Positions 1 through 8,290 of a stretch of DNA of 64,000 nucleotides are shown here, piece by piece. Made by a program: the position numbers and the translations under genes. The notes below the pieces were generated by a model. The model was not told the DNA's origin and did not search any database. It saw nothing but the letters and a program-made list of their open reading frames with translations. Numbering within the stretch: position 1 is the first letter of the stretch; the number at the start of each line of letters is the position of its first letter. Source of the DNA: Bradyrhizobium niftali (GTDB taxonomy: Bacteria; Pseudomonadota; Alphaproteobacteria; Rhizobiales; Xanthobacteraceae); contig NZ_SPQT01000002.1 of assembly GCF_004571025.1 (NCBI RefSeq), positions 124,001 to 188,000 on the forward strand. Reading direction: 5' to 3'.

Positions 1-742
1 GTAAAAGCCCAAAGCTGAAGGCAACCAGCCATGGCAGACGCGCCGACAGACTTGGCTTCCCACGGCGTGCATTCAGGATTTCGACGGCCACCAGCATGAT
101 GCTCAACGCTATCGTCGCTTCCATGGGGGGGCCGGGCACTTTCACGAAACCCAGCGTTGCCGCAGCAAGCGTGATGCTGTGCGCAATGGTGAAGGCCGTG
201 ACGGTGATGGCGACGCGGCGCCAGTCGCGAACCAGGATCACCAGCGCCAGTACGAACAACAAGTGATCGAAGCCGAAAAGAATGTGCTCGACGCCCAGCC
301 GCAGATAAGTCGCCGCCACTTCTCCCGAACCGGGCACGGCCTGAACTACGAACGATGTCTTGGTCGGAGAAAGCCGTTCGGTCTGGATTGCACCTTCAAG
401 GCTTTCGATCCGAACCAGTACATCCGTTGAGGTGGCCGACAGGCCCTCAATCGATACCGCCTGTCCAGCCAGTCCTCCATCCCGCCGTATTGCACGACGC
501 TCAACATAGGCTCCGTCACTGAGCGAAGCGCGTGGCAGGCTCGTATCTTGAGTGCCATCGGGCAGTCTGACGTAAATCGCGAGCCGCACTTCTTCCCCGC
601 GCGCCGGGATCTTGAACAGCAGATGATAGGAGCCGGCGCCGGTCTGGCGCAGCTCGAGGTAGCCCGGCCGAAGCTCGTCCGAGAGCGCGGGTTGCGCCAG
701 CAGCACCGCCAAAACCGCAAAGATCAGGCGGAAGCAGTTCAT
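1..742 (-). CDS. HupE/UreJ-like membrane protein, C-terminus cut by window edge
   Basis: The frame opens at an ATG at 742-740 and stays open to the left edge, so the C-terminus is missing. Residues 1-21 form a signal peptide (MNCFRLIFAVLAVLLAQPALS). A soluble domain of about 120 residues follows, then membrane segments. The stretch GVEHILFGFDHLLFVLAL (about residues 150-167) and the later HSITLA and P-P-M-E-A-x-I-A-L-S elements match the HupE/UreJ_2 family of small multi-pass proteins, some of which move Ni or Co. Transport of metal here is only a family-level guess. The start overlaps the stop of the upstream foldase gene by ATGA, so the genes are translationally coupled. It is the last gene seen of a three-gene exported-protein operon. 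Confidence 0.85.
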   Translation of the reverse strand, partial: MNCFRLIFAVLAVLLAQPALSDELRPGYLELRQTGAGSYHLLFKIPARGEEVRLAIYVRLPDGTQDTSLPRASLSDGAYVERRAIRRDGGLAGQAVSIEGLSATSTDVLVRIESLEGAIQTERLSPTKTSFVVQAVPGSGEVAATYLRLGVEHILFGFDHLLFVLALVILVRDWRRVAITVTAFTIAHSITLAAATLGFVKVPGPPMEATIALSIMLVAVEILNARRGKPSLSARLPWLVAFSFGLL

Positions 743-1602
743 CGGCTCGCGGCCTCTGCCGCCCTTGCCCCAGGCTGTTCAACCACGATTTCGTAGCGGC
801 TCCGAAGCGAGGCATACAGCTTTTGTTCGGTCTCCAGACGCCGCGCGTTCTCCCACTCACGGAGGACAGCCGGCCGAACAGCGTCGAGGGGCGGCAAGTT
901 TCCTTGCGCCCGCTCACTAATGAAGACAAAATGCTGCCCGAAGCCAGAGGAAATCGGTCCCTGCCAGCGGCCCTTTTCCATGACGGATAGCTGTTTGGCG
1001 AAGCTTTCCCCAAATATGCTCGTCAGCTTGGTCGGCGCGACGGCTCGAAACTCTTCCCCGAGAAGGAATGCATCCCCGAGTCCTGTCGCGTCTACGGCTT
1101 CGTCGGCTCGCGCCAGAACGCCCGCAAGCTGCTTGCTGTCGCTGTCGATGGTCTCAGCGCGCCTCGTGGCGCTGAGGAACAACTGACGGAATGTAAGTTG
1201 ATCTTCGGCCCTGAACCGCTCCGGATTGGAAGCGAGATATGCCGCAAGCTCCGCCTCACTGGGTTCGGGGACGGACATCTCAGTCGCGAGAAATTCCATC
1301 TTCTGCCGTACGCGGCGGCGGATGATGACGTCGTCCCGGTCCAGACCGGCAGCTCTGCCCTCGCGATAGAATACCTCGTCCCGGATGTAGTCATCTATCA
1401 GGCCGCGCAGTTCCTCCTGGTTGGGGGGCCGCCGCCAGGTTCGCACAAAAGCGTTGCCCAAGTTGGTGACTTGCGACGCGGAAACGACGATCTTCTCGGG
1501 GGCGTCCGACCCTCGCTTGCCGGCGAGCCCGTAGATCGCGAATAGCGCGGCACCCAGGACGAGAAACTGGAGCAGAGGCTCCCGCAGCAGCCGGACAATC
1601 AA
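739..1602 (-). CDS. PpiC-type (parvulin) peptidyl-prolyl isomerase, membrane-anchored
   Basis: The 287-residue protein has one N-terminal membrane segment (about residues 7-25) and then a periplasmic body. This has the SurA/PpiC-like layout: an N-terminal helical chaperone region (about 35-130) followed by a parvulin-like domain (about 135-255), recognisable by TFRQLFLSA and the GPISSGFGQHFVFISE-type strand. The likely role is folding of exported partners, with prolyl isomerisation not proven. It overlaps its neighbours by 4 bp on both sides (ATGA), so it is co-translated with the DUF3604 and HupE-like genes. A dedicated foldase inside this operon suggests that it serves the DUF3604 protein or the HupE-like protein. 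Confidence 0.8.
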   Translation of the reverse strand: MIVRLLREPLLQFLVLGAALFAIYGLAGKRGSDAPEKIVVSASQVTNLGNAFVRTWRRPPNQEELRGLIDDYIRDEVFYREGRAAGLDRDDVIIRRRVRQKMEFLATEMSVPEPSEAELAAYLASNPERFRAEDQLTFRQLFLSATRRAETIDSDSKQLAGVLARADEAVDATGLGDAFLLGEEFRAVAPTKLTSIFGESFAKQLSVMEKGRWQGPISSGFGQHFVFISERAQGNLPPLDAVRPAVLREWENARRLETEQKLYASLRSRYEIVVEQPGARAAEAASR

Positions 1603-3548
1603 GGCGTATACCAGATCGGCGAAGTATAGGCCCGTTCGGTGGTCGTCATTCTGACTTCGGCGGGCATGGTGATGCCAAAATATTTCGCATCATACGCGGT
1701 CCAGCGGGGCGTCGGAATTTCGATGACGCGCACATAGTAAAAGGCGCGCAACGTCGGATCAAAATCCGGGTCTTTCCAGACCGTGATCATCTCGCCGGCC
1801 CCGATCGTGTTGGTCCAGGTCGCGTTTGCGACGTCGACGGTGCTCCCGACAGACGCCTTGCTTCGACCATCGGCATCGATCGTGCGACCGCCCGACACAG
1901 CAACGTCGTAGACTCGTTCCTGCGTCTGGCCGTCTTTTCCGAGCCATCCCTTGATGACCTGGATGCGGTCCAGATTTGCGCCGATCGGGTCCTTCAACGC
2001 GGCGACAAGAAACGAAGGCGATTTTCCGTTCGGCGCGCTAGTCAGGTCTCCGCCCATCGGCACACCCTTGGTGTAGCCAACTCGGGCCGGCATGCGATTG
2101 TTGGCGTCGGCCGCCTCGAAGTCCCATCCACCGAAGAACCGGACGACCATCCTCGGGCCGGTGGTGGCGTAGGTTTCGCGCCGCTTCATGGCGTCGAAGA
2201 TTGCCTCGCGGGTGTTATCCGCTGCCCAGACCGCGGCATACCCCGCCGCCGTCGTCTCCCAGCCCATGATCACGGCCTTGTCGGACTTGACGAAGGGATG
2301 CGTCGCGCGACCGGCGCTTGGTTCGGAAGACGATGTCTTGCCGAAGAAATTGTCCTCCTCAACTGCGGCGAGCCCGGTGTGCGTATCGGTGCTGCCGACC
2401 AGGCCAAACTTGTAGGGATTAAGGCCAAGCTCCGCTTCCATCTTGAGGCCGTTCTTGAGCGCAGAACGGACATACTCGAATTCGAGCATCTCGGGCTTTT
2501 TGACTTCGGTCAGATCGAGGTTGCCCTTGTCCCAACGTTCGTAGTTTGCAAACTCATCGTTGGGTGAAAGGAATGGGTGGGTCTCGCCGTCGCCCTTCAT
2601 TTGCGTCGCTTCGTAGAGCGGCTCCCAACGCGTGCGGTTCTCCGCATATTCACGATCGATCCGTTTGCCGTTGAACGATTCGATGATCGGAAACATCCGG
2701 CCGTTGCTGAGATTACCGTTGTGCGCGAGGGCAAGAATCTCCGCTCCGGTCTTTTCCTCCACCATCGCCATCCACTTCCAGAGATCGCGAGGATTCGGGC
2801 TGCCGAGCGGCGGCAACGTGGTGTAGGGCTCGACGAGGCTGGCCTTTGCTCCATTGTCTCGCCAGATGATGTTGCGATGGAGATTGTTCCCCCCGGCATT
2901 CGAGGTCCACTCATAGCCGATGAAAGCTGTGAACCGGCCGGGTTCATTGGCTTCTTCCGCCGCCTTGATGGTCTCGCGCCACGCGCTGCGATATGCTGGG
3001 GTGCCCGGCGTGGGGAAGCCCTTGGGCATTTGCCCCCTGCCGAAGCTGGTAATGATATCGAGCGCTGCCTGCGCACCCTTTCCAGAATTGATCTCGTCGT
3101 ACCACTTCCGACCCTGAGGCGTCGCCAGTAGAGCGGCATCGCCGCCAATCAGTTGCGGGAAGAAGCCCATGCCGTCCGAATGGTCCGCTACCACCATGAA
3201 ATCCAGCGGGCGCGACAGTTTGGCACGTTGTCCGCTGGACGAGATGACTTCCTCGCCCTTGGCAAAGCGATAGGCGTCCTTGGGGCCCAGCCGGGCACCG
3301 AACGCACCCGCATCCATCGAGTACGAGGTGTGCGTGTGCGTGTCGCCGAAATACGGCCGCGTCGGGAAATTGCGACCCGCATACGGCGAATAAGGTGGCT
3401 TGGCGGGAAATGCCTTGTCGGCGGTCTCCTTGTCGAGCGTTCCGATGTCAGTGGTTTGATCTTCGGCGCCAGCCGCGGTGAAAAATACACACGCCGCGCA
3501 CATACCGGCAAAAACGGTTGCGGGAAAAGATGACAAACGGCTCATCAT
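1599..3548 (-). CDS. DUF3604 (PHP-like) exported protein
   Basis: The 649-residue protein has a cleavable signal peptide (about residues 1-28, ending AAGA) and is full length for DUF3604. Metal-ligand-like motifs typical of the PHP superfamily are visible: GDTHTHTSYS (about 68-77), VVADHSDG (about 119-126), LALAHNGNLSNG (about 270) and GSTDTHTG (about 388). These suggest a periplasmic metal-dependent hydrolase. The substrate is unknown for the family. A GGGGG Shine-Dalgarno lies about 8 nt upstream of the first ATG; a second ATG follows immediately. It heads the operon with the PpiC-type foldase and the HupE-like gene, an arrangement I associate with DUF3604 genes in proteobacteria. Confidence 0.85.
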   Translation of the reverse strand: MMSRLSSFPATVFAGMCAACVFFTAAGAEDQTTDIGTLDKETADKAFPAKPPYSPYAGRNFPTRPYFGDTHTHTSYSMDAGAFGARLGPKDAYRFAKGEEVISSSGQRAKLSRPLDFMVVADHSDGMGFFPQLIGGDAALLATPQGRKWYDEINSGKGAQAALDIITSFGRGQMPKGFPTPGTPAYRSAWRETIKAAEEANEPGRFTAFIGYEWTSNAGGNNLHRNIIWRDNGAKASLVEPYTTLPPLGSPNPRDLWKWMAMVEEKTGAEILALAHNGNLSNGRMFPIIESFNGKRIDREYAENRTRWEPLYEATQMKGDGETHPFLSPNDEFANYERWDKGNLDLTEVKKPEMLEFEYVRSALKNGLKMEAELGLNPYKFGLVGSTDTHTGLAAVEEDNFFGKTSSSEPSAGRATHPFVKSDKAVIMGWETTAAGYAAVWAADNTREAIFDAMKRRETYATTGPRMVVRFFGGWDFEAADANNRMPARVGYTKGVPMGGDLTSAPNGKSPSFLVAALKDPIGANLDRIQVIKGWLGKDGQTQERVYDVAVSGGRTIDADGRSKASVGSTVDVANATWTNTIGAGEMITVWKDPDFDPTLRAFYYVRVIEIPTPRWTAYDAKYFGITMPAEVRMTTTERAYTSPIWYTP

Positions 3549-4238
3549 GAGCGCCCCCTACAATCGTGGCCAGTTATTCTGAACCCGGCACCTGGCCTGG
3601 ACTTTCGCCCGATGGAGCGGAATTCAAGCGCAGCATATGTCTCACACGGACTTTCTCTTCGCATGCCCGCAATGCTGACGTGCAGTACAATAGAATCAGC
3701 GTCGGCCGACGCGATTAACTGGACCACCACGGTTCATGGGTCGTCCAGGAGTGACTGCACGGGCAACCGGCCGAGCCACTAGCCTGACTCCCGGCCTCAC
3801 GATGCAGCCGGCCGGATAGCTAATGTATTGGCAATCGGGCCGGCTCGATGCTCGCGACCATGCAACAAGCGAAAGCCACGGCTGACAGTGAAATTGAAAG
3901 CTTCATTTTTATCCTCCTTCGGGACGCCTTACGGTCCCGTTGAGCGGCCCGTGGCTGATCCAAGTTCAGGATCAGCCCGCTCAGAGGATCAGACGATAAG
4001 ATCACGGTCGGACTGCTGCAGGCAAACGTTTTCGACCAACTGGAAGAAATGCGGCAATGCACTCGCATCGTGTATCGGAGGAATTGCTCTGCAAATCACG
4101 GAAAATAGCCGATGCATGAAGCCATACCTTGAGCCGATTGGCTGTTGCTTTGAGGACCTTCCTGGCCTTAGCTGTTGGCTTGCGTGTCGTAGTCTCAACA
4201 TCGTTAGGCTGGTGGGGGCTTCCTTGGCTGATAACCGA
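3549..4238. other. Gene-poor stretch between the DUF3604 operon and the cyclase remnant
   Basis: About 690 bp without an intact gene. It should hold the DUF3604 promoter at its left end, but I could not place convincing -35/-10 elements. The only coding-like signal is the short secretory leader at 3820-3906 on the minus strand, listed separately. Longer frames crossing this stretch have no recognisable content and are interrupted on both strands. Confidence 0.5.
3820..3906 (-). pseudogene. Orphan secretory leader with strong ribosome binding site (gene remnant)
   Basis: A near-perfect Shine-Dalgarno (AAGGAGG) lies about 7 nt upstream of an ATG at 3906. The 28-residue peptide starts MKLSISLSAVAFACCMVAS, a good Sec signal peptide, and stops at TAG 3820-3822 soon after the expected cleavage region. 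The likely explanation is that the 5' end of a former exported-protein gene survived a deletion of the rest. A functional leader-sized peptide is possible but not supported by anything else visible. Confidence 0.4.
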
Positions 4239-4556
4239 ATGGAAAGGAGACTAGCTGCAGTTCTGGCCGCCGATGTTGCCGGTTACAGTCTTCTGATGGG
4301 GCGGGATGAGGAAGGGACACTCACCCAGCTAAAAGTCTTCCGGACGACGCTAGTGGATCCCACGATCGCGGCGCATCGAGGTCGAATCGTAAAGACGACA
4401 GGCGACGGCATGCTGGTCGAGTTCGCCAGTGCCGTTGACGCTGCGCGTTGCGCGGTAAATGCGACTTCGCGGGGGAGGGCAGCTACCGGCGCAAAGCGCA
4501 CCATTCTGGTTGGTGCACGGTGGGTAAGCGACCGCGGCGGCCTAGTGTGTTCATGA
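4239..4556 (+). pseudogene. 5' fragment of a class III adenylate/guanylate cyclase gene
   Basis: From the ATG at 4239 the product begins MERRLAAVLAADVAGYSLL and continues through the catalytic-domain start: the metal-binding Asp in AADVAGYS, EEGTL, and the KTTGDGMLVEF segment with the second Asp. This is the standard opening of the class III cyclase domain of rhizobial adenylate cyclases. Similarity ends near DAARCAV (about position 4460), after which the frame is unrelated and stops at 4556. The rest of the domain and any TPR region are absent. Repeat copy A begins about 65 bp downstream, so the truncation may be connected with that element. Confidence 0.75.
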
Positions 4557-4621
4557 CGGTATTTGTAAGATGCCGCGCTGTAGCGAATATCGCAGCCTTG
4601 TCTAAGCACAGGCGGCCTGAT

Positions 4622-4992
4622 CAGCCGATTGACTCCGATAGGTACTGGAGGCGCCAGCATTAAGAGCGGTTCGAATTATTCTGTGAATTCAAGACCAAAA
4701 AATTGCGGCGGGTATACCGTCGGCATTTGTCCGTCAGCTCTGAAAATTTGTGCTTGCAAATCAACGACGAAGCGTCGTTCGAAATGATTGAGTGGGAGTA
4801 GCGCAATCGGGTGATAAAGCGTGGTTTAGCGTAGCTTCGGCGTGGTGGGTCTCACTCGCATGTGAAGAGAGCTGTTGGTCTCGACTTAACTCGAACGAGC
4901 TCGGCGCTCCAGCGAGTTTTGGCTGACGGAGTGCCGCGTCGAACCTCAGCGTGCAGAAGAGCTGGAGCTGCCTGAGCCGAGGCCTTCATTTG
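4622..4992 (+). repeat. Dispersed repeat, copy A
   Basis: One of four diverged copies (A here, B 13107, C 22088, D 42339), all in the same orientation. It opens with a CGATTGACTCCGATA-type segment. It then carries the conserved core around CTGTGAATTCAAGACC, GCGGCGGGTATACCGTCGGC and GATTGAGTGGGAGTAG (stop at 4799-4801). The last part, about 190 bp, aligns best with copy B. The conserved frame reads CEFKTKKLRRVYRRHLSVSS, later FEMIEWE and stop. It lies 250 bp upstream of the LysR gene that starts the haloacid-type cluster. Confidence 0.75.
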
Positions 4993-5241
4993 AGGCCGCC
5001 CGCGATGGCATTGCGCCTACGGACTGAGTTTGCTCGGCAACAGCGCTGGCGCGAGGAACGATCTAGTCTGCTTCATCCAAGCTTCTATGAGCTCCGGTGC
5101 GCGCCGCCCGATCGCCGCCGATCGACTGGCCCGAACTGGGTCACCTAGACTCTCCGAGAGGGGACGTTGACGCCGATCGATCAAGATTTGTATTGTGGAT
5201 TTTCCAGGTTGCACTATTCGTGATATCAATGACGGTATGTC

Positions 5242-6156
5242 ATGAACCTCAGATCTGTCGATCTCAATCTTCTGGTCGCTCTTAACGCTCTTCTTTCGGA
5301 CCTTCACGTAACCCGTGCTGCCGACAGGATTGGCCTTAGTCAACCCGCAATGAGCAATGCGCTCTCCAGGCTGCGTCACATCTTCAAGGATGAGCTTCTT
5401 GTCCGGACGGCCAATGGCATGCAGGCCACGCCGCGTGCAATCGAACTGGCGGAGCCGGTGAAGCGGCTTTTGCGGCAGTTGGAGCGCCTCCTGGACAGCG
5501 AGTCCGCTTTCGATCCGACCACCACCACACGGAGCTTTTCCGTGAGGTTGTCCGATCTTCTCAGCCGTCTTCTTCTTCCCGCCGTCGGCAAGACGTTGGC
5601 AACGACGGCCCCCTCCGCGCAGCTCGACGTCGTGCACTATTCACCGACGCATACGGTGGAGGCCTTGGAGAAGGACGAAATCGACCTTGCGATCTCGATG
5701 GGTCTCGCGCATTCGAATTCGATCAAGTCGGTCGTCCTGATGAAGGACAGGATGGTGTGCGTCATGCGCGAAGGCCACCCTTTGGCGCAGCGACCCCTTA
5801 CGATGGAGACGTTCCTCCAGGCGGCGCATCTCAAGGTCTCGATGTCGCCGACAGACCTCCGTTTCGTCGATGACGTGCTCGCCCGGCAAGGGCTGACCCG
5901 CCGGGTCGCGGTCAACGTTCCCCATTGGCTGTTGGTCCCGCACGTGCTGCGGGATTCCGATCTGTTGTCGGTCATGCCGCGGCGCCTGGCCTTCGCGATG
6001 GTCGCGGAAGATCTGGCGATCAGAGACCTGCCGTTCGCGTCTGATCCCTTCGAATGGTCGATGTATTGGCACCGAAGGCACGATGCCAGTCAGGACCTGA
6101 ACTGGTTGCGTTCGATCTTCGTCGATGCCACGCGAAGCCTTCCCGACAACGACTGA
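5242..6156 (+). CDS. LysR-family transcriptional regulator of the downstream catabolic cluster
   Basis: The 304-residue protein has an N-terminal winged HTH (about residues 6-65, with DLNLLVALNALL and AADRIGLSQPAMSNALSRLR) and a C-terminal substrate-binding domain (about 90-300). It is full length for the family and resembles the NodD/NahR-like branch, whose members usually answer to an aromatic or carboxylate inducer. It reads in the same direction as the cluster, not divergently. The gap to the MFS gene contains two inverted repeats (6185-6210 and 6227-6241) that are plausible LysR sites. No good Shine-Dalgarno precedes the start; the HTH begins directly after it, which supports this start. 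Confidence 0.9.
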   Translation: MNLRSVDLNLLVALNALLSDLHVTRAADRIGLSQPAMSNALSRLRHIFKDELLVRTANGMQATPRAIELAEPVKRLLRQLERLLDSESAFDPTTTTRSFSVRLSDLLSRLLLPAVGKTLATTAPSAQLDVVHYSPTHTVEALEKDEIDLAISMGLAHSNSIKSVVLMKDRMVCVMREGHPLAQRPLTMETFLQAAHLKVSMSPTDLRFVDDVLARQGLTRRVAVNVPHWLLVPHVLRDSDLLSVMPRRLAFAMVAEDLAIRDLPFASDPFEWSMYWHRRHDASQDLNWLRSIFVDATRSLPDND

Positions 6157-6184
6157 GAGAGGGCAGCTCACTGACCATCTTTCG

Positions 6185-6210
6185 ATAATCCGCAGCAACA
6201 GCAGGATTAT
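6185..6210. promoter_or_regulatory. Inverted repeat, probable LysR operator
   Basis: ATAATCC (6185-6191) and GGATTAT (6204-6210) form a perfect 7-bp inverted repeat with a 12-bp spacer. It sits between the LysR gene and the MFS gene, about 110 bp upstream of the MFS start. Dyads of this type (T-N11-A style) are typical binding sites of LysR proteins. Binding by the adjacent regulator is inferred. Confidence 0.5.
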
Positions 6211-6226
6211 TGATCTGCCAAATAAT

Positions 6227-6241
6227 GGAATAGCGGATTCC
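6227..6241. promoter_or_regulatory. Second inverted repeat upstream of the MFS gene
   Basis: GGAAT-AGCGG-ATTCC is a perfect 5-bp dyad around a 5-bp spacer, 17 bp downstream of the larger inverted repeat. A pair of sites (recognition plus activation site) is common in LysR-controlled promoters. It may cover the -35 region of the MFS promoter. Confidence 0.35.
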
Positions 6242-6320
6242 GATTAGACGCCGCCATCCCGATCTCCATCCTGCTCCCAAACAATTTCGGTCGATCTCTG
6301 TGGACCCCTGGGAGGGATAG

Positions 6321-7733
6321 ATGCAAGCGATTTCGGACGTACAGGTGGCATCGGTCAACGCGGGCGCTCGCCTCGATCGGCTGCCGATTTGCGGCTTTCA
6401 TTGGCGAATCCTTGCGCTGATCGGCGCGGGCATGTTTCTCGACGCCTTCGACATCTACCTCGCCGGCGGCGTTCTCGGCGCCGTGCTGAAGGAGGGTTGG
6501 TCGACACTTGAACTCAATGCGGCGTTCGTCACCGCAACCTTCATCGGCATGACCTTGGGAGCATGGTTCTCGGGCATTCTAGGCGATCGCTACGGTCGCC
6601 GCTTCTCCTATCAGGTCAATCTTGCCATTTTCGGTCTCGCCTCTCTGGCCGCGGCGCTTGCTCCGTCCATGCAGGCACTGATCGCCGCGCGCTTCGTCAT
6701 CGGGATCGGGCTGGGCGCAGAGATCGTTGTCGGTTACGCAACGCTGACCGAGTTCGTCCCTGCATCGTCCCGCGGCCGATGGATCGGTATCCTGGCCGTG
6801 ATCACCAACTTTTCCCTGTTCGTCTCGTCGATGATCGGCCTGTGGGTCATTCCGAGCCTCGGGTGGCGCTACATGTTCGGCCTCGTCGGCGTGCTGGCGA
6901 TGATCGTTTGGTTCCTCCGGAAGTCGATGCCCGAGTCCCCTCGGTGGCTGGCTGCCAACGGCCGCGCCGACGAAGCCGAAGCGATCCTCGCCCGCATCGA
7001 AGCGGAGGCGGCGAAGAAGGGACCTCTGCCGCCAGTGTCGACTGCGCAGCGTGTGGAGAACGAGGGCGGTTCGGTCTGGCGTCTGTTCGCGCCGCCCTAC
7101 CTCGGCCGGACCCTGCTCGGCAGTCTTCTGCACATCGTCGTCGGCTTCAGCCTGTACGGCTTCATCGGCTGGTTGCCGACGTTCATGGTCAAGGGCGGCC
7201 ACAGCGTCGTGTCGTCGCTCGGCTACACGACCCTGATGTCGCTGGGCGGCCCGATCGGCTCCCTGATCGGTTTGGCTCTGGCGGATGCGATCGGCCGCAA
7301 GCCGTTGATCATCGGATCGTCGATCGCTGCGGCGGCCTTCGGTCTTGCGTACCCGTTCATGCCAGACGGCGCTCCGCTCGTCGCGGTCGGCTTCATGCTC
7401 GTCACCGCGATCTATGTGATGCTGGCGACCGGCTTTGCCATGCACGTGCCGGAGCTTTTTCCGACCCGCTACAGACTGCGCGGCACCGCTATCTGCGCGA
7501 CTGCGGGTCGCGTAACGACCGCCATGGTCCAGTTCGCCGTCATCGCGATCTTCGCATGGAAGGGGCTCGTCGGGGTGCTGGTGACGCTCGCGGGCATTCT
7601 CCTCTTCCAGGCGGTGGTCTTCATGATCTTCGGCTTCGAGACCAAGGGACGCGCGCTCGAGGAAGTGTCAGGTGCGCCGACCGAAGCGGGAGCCACGGCC
7701 TCCGGCCGGAAGGTTGTTGGCATCGAGGTCTAG
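6321..7733 (+). CDS. MFS transporter, metabolite:H+ symporter type
   Basis: The 470-residue protein has about 12 membrane segments. The MFS signature between helices 2 and 3 reads GILGDRYGRR, and LFPTRYRLRGTA in the second half is typical of the sugar/aromatic-acid symporter branch. A GGGAGGG ribosome binding site lies a few bases upstream of the ATG. It is the first gene after the putative LysR operators and lies 23 bp before the TPP enzyme genes. It is therefore probably the uptake system for the acid catabolised by this cluster. The exact substrate cannot be read from sequence. Confidence 0.88.
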   Translation: MQAISDVQVASVNAGARLDRLPICGFHWRILALIGAGMFLDAFDIYLAGGVLGAVLKEGWSTLELNAAFVTATFIGMTLGAWFSGILGDRYGRRFSYQVNLAIFGLASLAAALAPSMQALIAARFVIGIGLGAEIVVGYATLTEFVPASSRGRWIGILAVITNFSLFVSSMIGLWVIPSLGWRYMFGLVGVLAMIVWFLRKSMPESPRWLAANGRADEAEAILARIEAEAAKKGPLPPVSTAQRVENEGGSVWRLFAPPYLGRTLLGSLLHIVVGFSLYGFIGWLPTFMVKGGHSVVSSLGYTTLMSLGGPIGSLIGLALADAIGRKPLIIGSSIAAAAFGLAYPFMPDGAPLVAVGFMLVTAIYVMLATGFAMHVPELFPTRYRLRGTAICATAGRVTTAMVQFAVIAIFAWKGLVGVLVTLAGILLFQAVVFMIFGFETKGRALEEVSGAPTEAGATASGRKVVGIEV

Positions 7734-7756
7734 TCGAAACTTAGGGCGGATCGGAC

Positions 7757-8290
7757 ATGTCGGATCAAGATCAGGCGATCAGACCTTGGCAACGGGACAT
7801 CTACTCGGTGTTCAAAGCTGCGAACATCCAGCACGTATCCTACGTTCCGGACGGCGGGCACCGCGGGCTCATCGATCTCTGCGCGGACGATCCGGAGATC
7901 GGAACCACAGTGCTCACAACCGAGGAAGAAGGCGTCGGCCTGGCGGCCGGGCTTTTCCTCGGTGGGCAGCGCAGCGTGCTGCTGATGCAGTCTTCCGGCG
8001 TCGGCAACTGCCTGAACCTCTTCACGCTCGCTGAAAACTGCCGCCTGCCACTCGTTCTGCTGGTGACGATGCGCGGGGAGTTCGCAGAGTTCGTGCCTTG
8101 GCAGATCCCGATGGGCAAGCGCGCCGGCGCCGCTCTGGAACTGATGGGCTTTGACGTCTTCCGTGCGGAGGACGCGAAGTCCGTCGGCGACATTTGTTCC
8201 GGCGCGATCGACCAGGCGTTCTACTCCAGCCGAAGCACGGCGGTGCTGCTCTCGCAGCGACTGATCGGTCGCAAGAACTGGTCGAAATGA
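7757..8290 (+). CDS. TPP-dependent 2-oxoacid decarboxylase, alpha (PYR-domain) subunit
   Basis: The 177-residue protein corresponds to the N-terminal pyrimidine-binding domain of TPP enzymes. It has VSYVPDGGHRGLID, the conserved Glu region TTEEEGVGLAAGLFLGG, SSGVGNCLNLF and PLVLLVTMRGEF. Free-standing domains of this size match two-subunit enzymes such as sulfopyruvate decarboxylase (ComD) and phosphonopyruvate decarboxylase relatives. The stop overlaps the start of the beta subunit by ATGA. Together the pair should decarboxylate a 2-oxo acid to an aldehyde. Neighbouring genes suggest a 2-oxo acid derived from a hydroxy acid; no phosphonate or sulfonate gene is seen nearby. Confidence 0.85.
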   Translation: MSDQDQAIRPWQRDIYSVFKAANIQHVSYVPDGGHRGLIDLCADDPEIGTTVLTTEEEGVGLAAGLFLGGQRSVLLMQSSGVGNCLNLFTLAENCRLPLVLLVTMRGEFAEFVPWQIPMGKRAGAALELMGFDVFRAEDAKSVGDICSGAIDQAFYSSRSTAVLLSQRLIGRKNWSK

